From Shewanella putrefaciens (lineage in GTDB: Bacteria > Pseudomonadota > Gammaproteobacteria > Enterobacterales > Shewanellaceae): a stretch of DNA of 64,000 bases. Position 1 is the first letter of the stretch. Each line of letters opens with the position of its first letter. The stretch is from contig NZ_CP066369.1 in assembly GCF_016406305.1 (NCBI RefSeq), forward strand, positions 3,118,501 to 3,182,500. The letters run 5' to 3'. A program made the translations under genes and the position numbers. Positions 9,541-18,207 of the stretch are shown one piece after another. The notes under the pieces were generated by a model, which searched no databases, was not told where the DNA came from, and worked only from the letters and a program-made list of their open reading frames with translations.

Positions 9541-10236
9541 ATGATCACAATCAGGAAAGCACAGGACCGCGGTCAAGCTGACTTAGGCTGGCTAAAGAGC
9601 CAACACAGCTTCTCTTTCGCTAGCTACTATGATCCTGAGCATATGGGGATCTCATCCCTTAGGGTGATCAATGATGACAGAGTGGCACCGGGAGCAGGTT
9701 TTGATACCCATGGGCATAAAGACATGGAGATCATCAGCTACGTGATTTCTGGCACTATCGCCCACAAAGACAGTTTCGGAAACATCAAAACCTTACCTGC
9801 GGGTGAGTTTCAGTTAATGTCGGCGGGAAAAGGTATTTACCACAGCGAGTTTAATGCCTCAAACACTGAGCCGCTGCATTTTTTACAGATTTGGATCCGC
9901 CCAGACACCCTAGGGATCGATGCGGGTTATCAACAAAAAGCCTTCGAGCAAACATCGGCACTGACCCCTGTCGTGACACCACAGGGGGAAAATGGCACCT
10001 TGAAGGTACAGCAGGATGCGACCTTATATCGGCTCAAACTCGCCCCGGCCGAACAAGCGACGCTGGAGCACCTTGAGAAAAAGCGCAATGTGTATGTGCA
10101 ATTAATCGAAGGTCAGTTGAGCATCAATGGCAGTGAAATGCTTCCCGGGGATGGCTCCCATTTAACGGGGCTAGATGCAATTACATTTACAGCGACACAA
10201 GGTGCCGTGACCGCGTTAGTGTTTGATTTAGCCTGA
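9541..10236 (+). CDS. Pirin-family bicupin (YhaK/YhhW-like)
   Basis: Cytoplasmic bicupin of 231 residues. The N-terminal cupin shows the family sequence HSFSFASYYDPEHMG and the metal-site region GFDTHGHKDMEIISYV, with a later conserved histidine in KGIYHSEFN. YhhW-type pirins have quercetin 2,3-dioxygenase activity in vitro, and YhaK responds to oxidative stress; the natural substrate is unknown. Second gene of the doxX-pirin operon, with ribosome site AAGGGGGAA. Confidence 0.9.
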   Translation: MITIRKAQDRGQADLGWLKSQHSFSFASYYDPEHMGISSLRVINDDRVAPGAGFDTHGHKDMEIISYVISGTIAHKDSFGNIKTLPAGEFQLMSAGKGIYHSEFNASNTEPLHFLQIWIRPDTLGIDAGYQQKAFEQTSALTPVVTPQGENGTLKVQQDATLYRLKLAPAEQATLEHLEKKRNVYVQLIEGQLSINGSEMLPGDGSHLTGLDAITFTATQGAVTALVFDLA

Positions 10237-10343
10237 TAATGGAGTGCGAGATAGGATTGGTAAACACCCACAGCGACAGCTAAGCCTTGATTCAAAAGCG
10301 TAAAAGGAGTGATTCAAAGCTGTGAGCCGAAAACCGTTACTAA

Positions 10344-10378
10344 AAAACCGCCTAGCAAGTCTAAGGCGGTTTTTTTGT
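10344..10378 (+). terminator. Rho-independent terminator
   Basis: AAAACCGCC and GGCGGTTTT form a stem around an 11-12-nt loop, followed by TTTTTG. It ends the doxX-pirin unit and could also serve the convergent GNAT gene. Confidence 0.8.
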
Positions 10379-10441
10379 TATATTCAGTTGGTGTTGAGGG
10401 TTTAGCCGATGTTAAAGGTTCAGCCAAAGAGTGACATGGGC

Positions 10442-10975
10442 CTAATTGGATAGTGACAACATCAGGCTAAAATTGACTAATATCTGTGCTTTATCCTGTA
10501 ATTGATCTTCAGGCGTTAAGAATCTGCGCAGCTCATTACGGCGAATACAGTTAAACCCGTGTTTCTCAAAGAAAGGCCGCGCTTGATAAGAAGCCTCAAC
10601 CGTTAACCTTTTAAAACCACGCTTTTTAGACTCTTCCAATAATGCCAAATATAAGAGCGTCGCAACCCCTGCTCGGCTGTAATCAGGGTGCACAAATAGG
10701 CAATCAACCTCAGCAACCAATGAGTCAATTTCAGTATCGGGACAAGGCTTTAAGTTAATAAACCCAACTAATTTCCCTCCCTCTTCAGCAACCCAAGTAG
10801 TTGTGTCTTCCAGTTTGGCTAGCCAATAGGATTCGCTGCGCGCCTCGCCTTGATGCTGTGCCCACGCCAAACGTTCGGTTAGCGAATAATATTCCTGTGC
10901 CCCTTCCATCACACTGGCATCAAATACTGTCGCAACCTGCGCCACATCCTTAGGGGAGAATAAGCGTATCTGCAT
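10442..10975 (-). CDS. GNAT-family N-acetyltransferase
   Basis: 177-residue cytoplasmic acyl-CoA-dependent acetyltransferase. The GNAT core is visible as AEVDCLFVHPDYSRAGVATLLYLALLEESKKRG, with the R/Q-x-x-G-x-A/G loop here written as SRAGVA, and a downstream FFEKHGFNCIRR strand. It starts MQIRLFSPKDVAQVATVFDASV after a good AGGAGTGACAGG ribosome site. The next upstream gene on the same strand (ends at 11038) is a paralogue with similar length and C-terminal layout. Substrate unknown. Confidence 0.88.
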   Translation of the reverse strand: MQIRLFSPKDVAQVATVFDASVMEGAQEYYSLTERLAWAQHQGEARSESYWLAKLEDTTTWVAEEGGKLVGFINLKPCPDTEIDSLVAEVDCLFVHPDYSRAGVATLLYLALLEESKKRGFKRLTVEASYQARPFFEKHGFNCIRRNELRRFLTPEDQLQDKAQILVNFSLMLSLSN

Positions 10976-11037
10976 CCTGTCACTCCTATGGGTTAAAGCA
11001 TGTCAGTTGACAATAACGGCAGAATAAGTCCGTTCAA

Positions 11038-11571
11038 TTACCATTTTTTGATCATATAAAAGCTCGGTAACACTTGCCCCAGCTTTTGCTGATAACTTCG
11101 CTGTACTTGGGTAAATCCCATCTTAGTAAACAACCCCTTAGATAAATAAGAGGCATCCACACTTAAGCTCGAATATCCCTGCAACCTAGCCCAGGACTCT
11201 AAATGGCGATAGGCCAGCTCACCTAACCCTTGGCGCTGCCAATCTGGGTGAATATACAGGCTATCAATATCGCCACTGTGGTGAAAATCGGTTTCGACAT
11301 TGATAAATCCCACACAAATCTTAGTGAAGCTTGCCGCATCTGTCACCAAAATAATCCAAGCTTGGGAACGGCTTAGGCGCAAATGCCAATGCTTAGCGGA
11401 TCTCGGCGCCTGGGACCAAGCATTCAGTAGAACTGGCGGATAACGCTCATGCTTTATATTGTGCACACAAAAGTGAAATAGTTCGCTCACTTGACGGGCG
11501 TACTTAGATTGGTAGGGCACTATCTCAATAGTGTTAGGGGGAGTCACAGTCAGTCCAGTCCTAAAACGCAA
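11038..11571 (-). CDS. GNAT-family N-acetyltransferase, paralogue of its neighbour
   Basis: The core GDIDSLYIHPDWQRQGLGELAYRHLESWARLQG contains the QRQGLG acetyl-CoA loop, followed by LFTKMGFTQVQRS. Alignment by eye with the neighbouring GNAT shows shared motifs in the same order (DxLxxHP, YxxLE, DASY/EASY, MGF/HGF), so the two look like a tandem duplication that has diverged. No ATG is available: the open frame begins with TTG at 11571, and a GTG at 11547 preceded by GGA is the more probable start, giving 169 residues. Substrate unknown. Confidence 0.85.
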   Translation of the reverse strand: MRFRTGLTVTPPNTIEIVPYQSKYARQVSELFHFCVHNIKHERYPPVLLNAWSQAPRSAKHWHLRLSRSQAWIILVTDAASFTKICVGFINVETDFHHSGDIDSLYIHPDWQRQGLGELAYRHLESWARLQGYSSLSVDASYLSKGLFTKMGFTQVQRSYQQKLGQVLPSFYMIKKW

Positions 11572-11635
11572 TGGGGCTATTCTGCCGCGTTTTTGCCCAG
11601 GGTGGTAGAGAATTACACATTCAAAAACAACTCAT

Positions 11636-11672
11636 TCAAAAACAAGTCGGCCCCGAAAGAATTCGAGGCCGA
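11636..11672 (-). terminator. Terminator after the small secreted protein gene (minus strand)
   Basis: TCGGCC-C-CGAA and TTCG-A-GGCCGA pair around an AGAA loop at 11647-11672. Read on the minus strand the hairpin is followed by TTGTTTTTG, and it lies 40 bp after the stop of the gene ending at 11712. Confidence 0.65.
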
Positions 11673-11711
11673 TGGGCTGACTAGCTTGTACTAATCACTA
11701 TGGTTAATCGA

Positions 11712-12014
11712 TTATTTCTTTTCGATTTGGCCCACAAAAAGCAACTTATCAAAGGTGCGATTTAAGGTCTTGCTGGTGAATTCATTCATCCACATTTGCT
11801 CAACCACAGCCACTTTGTCGCCCTTGCTCACTTCAGTTTGAGGACCAGCGGCCCAAAACGTAGTGTCAGCTTCTTTAATCTGTACATAGGTGTAACCGCC
11901 ACCATTCATAGTATCAACAACAGTACCTTCATGAGTCACGCCCTGCGCCCAAGCACTTGATATACCTAAGGCTAAGGTTGCTACTGCCGCTAATTTTACC
12001 CATTTTGCCATCAT
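11712..12014 (-). CDS. Small secreted protein, NrfJ-like
   Basis: 100-residue protein with a Sec signal peptide ending near SSAWAQ. The mature part (HEGTVVDTMNGGGYTYVQIKEADTTFWAAGPQ) resembles small periplasmic proteins annotated as NrfJ-related in Shewanella, with an OB-like strand pattern; this match is from memory. No cysteine or haem motif is present, so it is not itself a cytochrome. It stands alone between a terminator and a promoter region. The start may be either of two adjacent ATGs at 12014 and 12011. Confidence 0.7.
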   Translation of the reverse strand: MMAKWVKLAAVATLALGISSAWAQGVTHEGTVVDTMNGGGYTYVQIKEADTTFWAAGPQTEVSKGDKVAVVEQMWMNEFTSKTLNRTFDKLLFVGQIEKK

Positions 12015-12140
12015 GCCTGCGTTCCTTTTGTTTTGCTAATATGCCCCATTAAAGCATGCTAAAAGCAATAAATCGCTAATCTCTATCACGAAATACAACA
12101 CCTATCGCAAAAGTATGATTTTTCTTCGCCCTAGGGGAAC

Positions 12141-12350
12141 TCATTTCAACAGGGGTTTTAACATTCCCTCCAAGCCATTGAGCTTGATTTCATATATTAG
12201 GGCTAACTGCTCACCCAACTTTCCCTGTGGAAAACCCTGCTTATGGAACCAGACAAGATAAGGCTCTGGTAATTCGAGTAATTTTCTTCCCGCATATTTA
12301 CCAAAGGGCATAGTTTGATTAACAGCATCGATAAGCTGTTGCTGATCCAT
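12141..12350 (-). CDS. DUF3820 family protein
   Basis: A 69-residue cytoplasmic protein once the start is set at the ATG at 12350 (MDQQQLIDAVNQTMPFGKY), which has a clear GAGG ribosome site 8 bases upstream. The open frame continues 30 codons further, but that extension is low-complexity and lacks a ribosome site. The segment MPFGKYAGRKLLELPEPYLVWF is the DUF3820 signature. Function unknown; some homologues have been named quorum-sensing-regulated virulence factors on weak grounds. Confidence 0.82.
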   Translation of the reverse strand: MDQQQLIDAVNQTMPFGKYAGRKLLELPEPYLVWFHKQGFPQGKLGEQLALIYEIKLNGLEGMLKPLLK

Positions 12351-12458
12351 CTCAATATCCTCAATTTGACTGAAACATGCTACCGCAGAAGGGGAATTAA
12401 CGCCTTTAAAAAATGGGAAATAAGGAACAATGGGACACAAATGGCCTCAAGTGGGTTA

Positions 12459-12498
12459 GCGGTATTGCTAACGCTACTCAACAATACTGCAATACCGC
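12459..12498. repeat. Inverted repeat, GCGGTATTGC arms
   Basis: GCGGTATTGC (12459-12468) and GCAATACCGC (12489-12498) are perfect 10-bp arms 20 bases apart. It sits 36 bp after the stop of the GNAT gene ending at 12534 and upstream of the DUF3820 gene. There is no T tract, so it may be a REP-like hairpin or mRNA 3'-end stabiliser rather than a terminator. Confidence 0.6.
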
Positions 12499-12533
12499 CA
12501 CTAAACTAACGCAACCAAGCAATGCCACCACGT

Positions 12534-12992
12534 TTAAGGGTACATTTTTAGCAGGTTTGGCCCCAGATTAGCGCAGTGAGAATGCACAAAACCGTAGTCC
12601 GCACACAGGCGCTCATCTTCACCATGGGCATTAATACTGACACAAGTGCCGGCATTAACCCGTTCATCAACAAAGGCCATAACACGCTCTAAAATGATCT
12701 TAGCAAGCCCATAATGTTGGTACTCAGGAAGCACAATAAAATCTTCAATCGCTAAATGCCTTGGTCTGTCGCCATACACACAGGCTGTTGCTACCACATT
12801 GGCGCGCGTCTTTTCAGTCTTATCTTTAAGCCTAACCGTCACCCAATATAGCGCCTGAGTCTGCCGTTGATCCGCCTGTTCAACCCCAATGGCAGGATGC
12901 CCCGCAGCACCACGTAAATTGAGTAACTCATGGAACAATGGCGCGGTTTCAGCTATTTCAAATTCAATTGGCATAATAGTTTTGATATCCAT
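12534..12992 (-). CDS. GNAT-family N-acetyltransferase
   Basis: 152-residue acetyltransferase related to GNA1/YjgM-type proteins. The core IEDFIVLPEYQHYGLAKIILERVMAFVDE has the acetyl-CoA loop as QHYGLA, followed by CADYGFVHSH. Start ATG at 12992 follows GAAGGGATGCAAAA. It is the third GNAT gene within 2.6 kb but is not closely similar to the other two. Substrate unknown. Confidence 0.85.
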   Translation of the reverse strand: MDIKTIMPIEFEIAETAPLFHELLNLRGAAGHPAIGVEQADQRQTQALYWVTVRLKDKTEKTRANVVATACVYGDRPRHLAIEDFIVLPEYQHYGLAKIILERVMAFVDERVNAGTCVSINAHGEDERLCADYGFVHSHCANLGPNLLKMYP

Positions 12993-13521
12993 TTTTGCAT
13001 CCCTTCACTAATGTAAAAAATCAAGGTGATTAGACGGCATAGTAGGGAAATCATAGCGGTATTATTTGGCAATTTGATGACAGGCCCACAGAGCAACAAG
13101 ACAACTTTCGACTGAAAAAATCGATGCTCCCATCTATAACTAATAATTTTTTGGAATATATAAAATTTATTTCAAACAAAAAAAGCATAAGAAAAGCGCA
13201 AGCGTTGACAGAGCAGAAAGGATAGTAAGCCTGCGGCCACACCAGCACTGATTAGCAATATCGCTAACAAATGTAAAATCAACAACTTAATAATTACAAA
13301 ACACAACTCCCCAACAAATGAACTCATAGTCAAATAAACGGCATCCGACGGGATAATGACAAATTAAACTCCGGTGACATTTTATAAAAAACCGTCAAAA
13401 ATCAGCTAATTGACCATCGTTAACACAAGGTTTACATTCATTTCAGAGAACAAGGTGCGGTAACGACTTAAAACCTATTAACGACCTGCCAAGTGTCATC
13501 CCAAGTATTGAGGAATACGTC
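12993..13521. other. Intergenic region upstream of parA
   Basis: A 529-bp AT-rich region with no convincing gene. Near parA it carries two pairs of short direct repeats: ACAAGGT at 13425-13431 and 13450-13456, and TAACGAC at 13461-13467 and 13479-13485. These could be operator or centromere-like sites for the ParA/ribbon-helix-helix pair, but the repeats are short and this is only a suggestion. Confidence 0.4.
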
Positions 13522-14295
13522 ATGATAGTGTTAATCGGCGGCGAAAAAGGCGGCAGCGGTAAAAGTTGCCTCGCGCAAAACATCGCAGTATTTCTAACCA
13601 CTGAATGTGGAGCCTCTGTCATTATGGTGGATTGCGATCCCCAGCGAACCACATCCGACTGGATCCATGCAAGGAACAACAATCCTAAGCTTGCCACCAT
13701 TAACTGTGTGCAGCTGTATGGCAAAATTCGTAACGATCTCCTCAGCCTAGAACAACACTATGACTTTGTTTTAGTCGACTGCGGTGGCCAAGATAACCTC
13801 GCACTGCGGGCCACTATGTCGGTGGCATCCCACATTTTAATGCCCCTTAGGCCGAAACGCCGAGATCTAAAAACCGTCAGCCATATGGATGATATAGTCG
13901 CCACCTGTCGGATGATTAACCCTAAGTTACGCGCATCATTTGTGATCACCCAATGCCCCAATTTACCGAATCAGGCAAACCGAATCTTAGAGGCCAAAGA
14001 AGTCTGCAAGACCTACGATATCAATGTGCTCGATGCTATTACCTACAGCCGCAATATCTACGATGACAGTGAAGAGTCGGGATTATCAGTGGTAGAAATC
14101 GAACCTAAGGGAAAGGCCGCCACGGAGATCCGCGCCATTGCCTGCGAACTCTTCCAGGTTGACAGTGCTGCCTCCTTAATTGCACTACTGCGCCCAAGTA
14201 CACCAATAGAGGCCCACCGCGCCCAAGTAGATCAACATCATCTGAGAGGACAATATGGGACTGAGCGATCTCAAGAAAAACGCTATGCCATCTAG
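13522..14295 (+). CDS. Orphan ParA/MinD-type ATPase
   Basis: 257-residue deviant-Walker ATPase. The nucleotide site KGGSGKS is visible near residue 10, VDCDPQ in the switch region near residue 35, and VLVDCGGQDNLAL later. It lacks the N-terminal helix-turn-helix of type Ia ParA, so it resembles type Ib ATPases that work with small ribbon-helix-helix partners. The next gene overlaps it by 41 bases and encodes such a protein. It is not the chromosomal parA beside gidB/parB and has no replication gene nearby, so a plasmid relic or a cell-positioning function are both possible. Confidence 0.88.
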   Translation: MIVLIGGEKGGSGKSCLAQNIAVFLTTECGASVIMVDCDPQRTTSDWIHARNNNPKLATINCVQLYGKIRNDLLSLEQHYDFVLVDCGGQDNLALRATMSVASHILMPLRPKRRDLKTVSHMDDIVATCRMINPKLRASFVITQCPNLPNQANRILEAKEVCKTYDINVLDAITYSRNIYDDSEESGLSVVEIEPKGKAATEIRAIACELFQVDSAASLIALLRPSTPIEAHRAQVDQHHLRGQYGTERSQEKRYAI

Positions 14296-14707
14296 GGGCT
14301 CAGCACAGCCCCTCTCTTTAGATGAATTTATCGATGCGGCAACCCGCTATGCCATGGGGGAAAACCTCAGTTTGGAAGTGCTGCCGTTAAAAAGCTGCGC
14401 TGATGTCATCAATGAAGCCCAACTTAAGGTCACATTGGACTCATCCAACGTGGTGAGTTTACATCGGCAAACTATCCCATCGGCGCAATTACAGCCAGAA
14501 ACGGCAGCCGATCAAAAACCACACGACCGCCCCCACTATCGCAAGGCAACATTCTCCTTGAGTGAGGCGGCCATTACACACTTAACCCAGCTTTCTGCAG
14601 AAAGTGAAACATCAAAGTCCAAATTAATTCGATTTTTAATTGAGCAGCATTATGCTTTGCCAACCGCTTTAAGGCAGATGCGCGAGCAGCAGATTAAAAA
14701 ATCTTAG
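14255..14707 (+). CDS. ParA partner with C-terminal ribbon-helix-helix domain
   Basis: 150-residue protein. The N-terminus (MGLSDLKKN) resembles ATPase-stimulating tails of ParA partners. The centre (about 60-95) is polar and probably disordered. The C-terminal 50 residues, YRKATFSLSEAAITHLTQL followed by SKSKLIRFLIEQHY, fit a beta-helix-helix DNA-binding fold of the CopG/ParG type. The ATG lies inside parA in another frame (41-base overlap) and is preceded by GAGAGGA, so the two are co-translated. A strong terminator follows. The partner assignment is inferred from fold pattern and context. Confidence 0.75.
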   Translation: MGLSDLKKNAMPSRGSAQPLSLDEFIDAATRYAMGENLSLEVLPLKSCADVINEAQLKVTLDSSNVVSLHRQTIPSAQLQPETAADQKPHDRPHYRKATFSLSEAAITHLTQLSAESETSKSKLIRFLIEQHYALPTALRQMREQQIKKS

Positions 14708-14731
14708 TACCGCGCAATCTCCCACCCTTTT

Positions 14732-14770
14732 CCGGTGACCTAGAATGTTTAGGTTTGCCGGTTTTTTTTT
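14732..14770 (+). terminator. Rho-independent terminator after the parA unit
   Basis: CCGG-TG-ACCTA and TTAGGT-TTG-CCGG pair with small bulges and are followed by nine T residues. Confidence 0.8.
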
Positions 14771-14882
14771 GCTTAAAAACACCCTAAAAAATTAAGTGAT
14801 AATTGTTTATCAAGCCTATCCTTAATATACAAGCAAATGAATTAGTGCTATTTATTGGCCATGTTAATACTTAATCTTAAAG

Positions 14883-16340
14883 GTGGGATTTTTGTTAAAA
14901 AGTATTCGCGTCCTGTTTATTGGGTTTGGATTAACGCTAGCGATGCCCATTCAGGCGGAGTTTTCATTAGCACAGATCCCGCCCCTCAGTAACCAAACCC
15001 CTATCACCTTAGTGGCCGAAGAAGGATTTTGGACGGATTACCTCACTCGGGAAATGCTCCCCAAATTTACCGAAAAAACGGGCGTGAAAGTCAAAGTCGT
15101 CAGCACTGATCTTGGCACTATGTTTGACCTGCAAACCCAAGCATTGCAAATTGGTGAAGGTCGTTATGATCTGCTCAGCATGGAGGCCGGATGGGCAAAA
15201 GAGTGGGCCGCCAATGGCTATACTGTTCCCCTCGTTGAACTGGCAAAACTCTATGATCCCGATGGGGAAAAAGCGATGGAAAGCTACCTTGAACCTTACT
15301 ATCCTTCCCTGCTCAATATCCTGTCATACCACGGCGAAATCCACTCTATTCCCTACAATAACTATGTGATGGGCAGTCATTACCGTGCCGATCTGTTTGA
15401 AAATAAAACCGAACAGAATAGCTTTCAACAGCGTTTTGGTTACCCACTCGCCCCCGCCAAAAATGTTAAAGAACTGCAGGATCAAGCGGAGTTCTTTACT
15501 CGAAAAGCAGGCGAGCAACTGGCCGATAAAGTATTAGCGCAGGACTTTTATGGCTTGGCACTAATGTCGGGGAATAAGCCCCACATTAATGATGAATTTT
15601 CTAGCATTATCTGGAGCTTAGGTGGCGCTTGGATGTGGCCTAAATACAATCAGCAAAAACAGCTGAGCCATTTTGAAGTCCCCACAATTAACCATGAAGC
15701 GATAAAAGCCACCGACATTTACCGCCAACTGATGCCCTATGCATTTCCCGCCGATGATCAATTTGCCTTCAACGAGGCCGCGAACGCCTTAGCCACCGGC
15801 AGAGTCGCCATATGGCCATTTGCCTATAATAATCTTTGGTCGGCCTCGTTTCAGGTTGAAAAAAATATTCCCGGTGCTCGCCTTGGGGTCGCGCAGGTCC
15901 CGGGTGGTCATCCATACAATGGCGCCTATGCCTTTGCCGTCAGTTACGATAGTAAAAACCCTCAGGCAGCTTATTGGTTACTCAAGTACATGGGGACTTT
16001 TGCTGCACAACGCGCCTATGCGCTTGGCGGGGGAAATCCCTGCCGAATGGACGTAGTCACAGCCGCTGAGTTTAAACAGGATTCCCTAAGGGAAGTGGCC
16101 GGCGCATTTGAAGTGAGCCATGCGGCTAACTTATTTTGGTCAACTAAGGTTTTAGAATTCGGACACTTTACCTCAACTGCTATGGGGCAAATCTATCCTG
16201 AGCTGAGTCATGCTTGCTATGCCGCGAGCCATAAACAAACCGATAGCACCAATATTTTTATCGAACTAAGCACTAGGATCAAAAATCTGCAAAATACCTA
16301 TGGGGAAGTACCGGCAATTGATAAGAATAATGCCAAATGA
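14883..16340 (+). CDS. Periplasmic solute-binding protein (family 1, sugar type), sensor partner of the downstream GGDEF protein
   Basis: 485-residue secreted binding protein. A signal peptide ends near MPIQA. The mature sequence has the pattern of ABC sugar-binding proteins (GVKVKVVSTDLGTMFDLQTQALQIGEGRYDL; ALATGRVAIWPFAYNNLW; RLGVAQVPGG). No permease or ATPase gene is near; instead the stop overlaps the start of a membrane diguanylate cyclase by 4 bases, so the protein probably reports a ligand to that enzyme. No ATG exists before the signal peptide: start is GTG at 14883 or, better placed after AGGTGGGA, TTG at 14892. Ligand unknown. Confidence 0.85.
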   Translation: MGFLLKSIRVLFIGFGLTLAMPIQAEFSLAQIPPLSNQTPITLVAEEGFWTDYLTREMLPKFTEKTGVKVKVVSTDLGTMFDLQTQALQIGEGRYDLLSMEAGWAKEWAANGYTVPLVELAKLYDPDGEKAMESYLEPYYPSLLNILSYHGEIHSIPYNNYVMGSHYRADLFENKTEQNSFQQRFGYPLAPAKNVKELQDQAEFFTRKAGEQLADKVLAQDFYGLALMSGNKPHINDEFSSIIWSLGGAWMWPKYNQQKQLSHFEVPTINHEAIKATDIYRQLMPYAFPADDQFAFNEAANALATGRVAIWPFAYNNLWSASFQVEKNIPGARLGVAQVPGGHPYNGAYAFAVSYDSKNPQAAYWLLKYMGTFAAQRAYALGGGNPCRMDVVTAAEFKQDSLREVAGAFEVSHAANLFWSTKVLEFGHFTSTAMGQIYPELSHACYAASHKQTDSTNIFIELSTRIKNLQNTYGEVPAIDKNNAK

Positions 16341-18073
16341 AAGCTAAACGATTAACGAGCCTCAAACATAAGATCACCCTTGCCTTCTACATTATCCTCG
16401 GCATGGCGTTGTTTAATGGCATCATCGCCATACTTTTGTCACAGCAATTGAGATCGGAAATAGAGCATTTGGTCAGTAAAGATGTCGTAAAAGTGACCAC
16501 GGCACTGCAACTAGCCAAAAACAGTGAAAAACTGCAAATTATTACCACCCGGCTCAATCACTATGATACGGAGCAGCAGCGACTCGCGCTGTTAAGAGAA
16601 CTGATTACCCAGTGGGAATTGCTGATCCATGATTCACGTACACTGGCCAATCTTGAAACCTCTAACAAAATGCAAAATGCACTCAATCACACTCTCGATA
16701 CCCAGCTGTATGCACTACAACAGCTATCACTACTCAATGATTTGACCGACAATGCGCTGCAAGCCAAATTGCAGGCCGAGAATATTCAAGCCAATTTGAT
16801 CGGAATGGCATCGGCCTTTACCGATGAAATGCAGATTCAACTCCAGCAAATCAATAGCGATTACGCCCCGCTGATCGCACAAAAAAAACTCGACGCTATC
16901 TCAGTTAATATTCAAGAAAATCAAAAGCTATCAAAATATCTACAATGGGGGGAACATCTTTTTGTTCTGCTTTTACAAGTGAAAAACGCCAGCAGTATCA
17001 CAGAGTTAAATCAACTTCAGCGCGATGCGATGCGTCTACTGATCAAGATGGAAGAAATCGCCATCTCATTCGCCCAAAATCAAGCCATCTACCTCGATTG
17101 GTTATCGCAAATTAAACAAAATATGGTGGGAGATGACAATCTCTTCCAACTGTCCCGCAGCGCATTAAAAAGCACTCAAATCGCTAATGCTCACTTATCC
17201 TACCAAGCCGATGCGGCTCAAGTTGTGGCAACCTTTACCCAAGATCTGGTGAGTCACGTCGAAGGTGAAATTAAATTAGCCGGGGTGGAACTGAAAAACG
17301 ACAGTACTGCATTTGTGGCACTGATCTTTTGCGGCGGGGCCTTATATTGCTTTTTTATCTGGCTCACGAGCTGGCATTTCATCGCCAAAGGTATTATCAA
17401 ACCTGTCATCGCAACCCGCGATGCCATGAATGCTATCGCCAACGAAAAACTCGATACTCAAATGCCTGTAACGGATAACCTTGAACTCCAGCAAATGGTG
17501 AGTTCACTTGAAACGCTAAAAACCTACGCTGCCCAGGTCAAAGCCATGTCCGAGACCGATGGTTTAACAGGTTGTTATAACCGCCGTTATTTAGATGCCC
17601 AAATTCAAAGGGAACTCATTTATGCGCAGGAACATCATATGCCACTCGGAATTGTGATGTTTGATATTGATAACTTTAAGCAATTTAATGATAGGTACGG
17701 CCATGTAGTCGGCGATCAGTGTCTAAAGCAAATCGTCAATGCCGCTAAATCGATACTGCAGCGCCCTACAGATGTACTCGCCCGTTATGGGGGCGAAGAA
17801 TTTATGCTTTTATTGCCCTCGAGCCACCTTGAAGATGCCTACAAAATTGCGGAACGCTTGCGGAAAAAAATCATCTCACTTGAAATCCCCCACGAAGATT
17901 CTCCCCATTCAGGCATAGTCACTATCAGTGCGGGCATTGCCTGTTGGCAAGAGCCGCAACTACTCGATGCCAACGCTCTGATCAACCAAGCAGATGAAGC
18001 TCTCTATCATGCCAAACTAACCGGACGCAACCGTACAGAAGCCCTGATAAATATCCCCGCCCGCAATTCCTGA
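16337..18073 (+). CDS. Membrane diguanylate cyclase with periplasmic sensor domain
   Basis: 578-residue inner-membrane enzyme making cyclic di-GMP from two GTP. One membrane helix lies at about residues 14-32 and another at about 324-348, enclosing a roughly 290-residue helical periplasmic domain rich in Gln and Leu. A HAMP-like linker follows, then the GGDEF domain from about 400. The active-site motif is GGEEF at 485-489, with an inhibitory-site R476-x-x-D479 exactly five residues before it, so the enzyme should be active and feedback-inhibited. It overlaps the solute-binding protein gene (ATGA), strongly implying that the two work together. Confidence 0.92.
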   Translation: MKAKRLTSLKHKITLAFYIILGMALFNGIIAILLSQQLRSEIEHLVSKDVVKVTTALQLAKNSEKLQIITTRLNHYDTEQQRLALLRELITQWELLIHDSRTLANLETSNKMQNALNHTLDTQLYALQQLSLLNDLTDNALQAKLQAENIQANLIGMASAFTDEMQIQLQQINSDYAPLIAQKKLDAISVNIQENQKLSKYLQWGEHLFVLLLQVKNASSITELNQLQRDAMRLLIKMEEIAISFAQNQAIYLDWLSQIKQNMVGDDNLFQLSRSALKSTQIANAHLSYQADAAQVVATFTQDLVSHVEGEIKLAGVELKNDSTAFVALIFCGGALYCFFIWLTSWHFIAKGIIKPVIATRDAMNAIANEKLDTQMPVTDNLELQQMVSSLETLKTYAAQVKAMSETDGLTGCYNRRYLDAQIQRELIYAQEHHMPLGIVMFDIDNFKQFNDRYGHVVGDQCLKQIVNAAKSILQRPTDVLARYGGEEFMLLLPSSHLEDAYKIAERLRKKIISLEIPHEDSPHSGIVTISAGIACWQEPQLLDANALINQADEALYHAKLTGRNRTEALINIPARNS

Positions 18074-18099
18074 TAATGAACGCCTAATTCCAGATAATT

Positions 18100-18132
18100 A
18101 AAGCCTAGCCGCAGGATAAATGGCTTTCTTTT
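18100..18132 (+). terminator. Weak terminator candidate after the cyclase gene
   Basis: AAAGCC and GGCTTT pair across a 16-nt loop, followed by CTTTT. The stem is short. Confidence 0.4.
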
Positions 18133-18207
18133 AGCCCAAGGATTGACTTCCAACGATTGCATCCCCATTAGCTAATATATCGAACACACATAGTGCGAAG
18201 GAGCCCT

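Noticed and set aside
13051..13248. 65-codon minus-strand ORF before parA
   Set aside because: Low-complexity, Leu/Cys/Phe-rich translation in AT-rich DNA, no ribosome site and no family resemblance.
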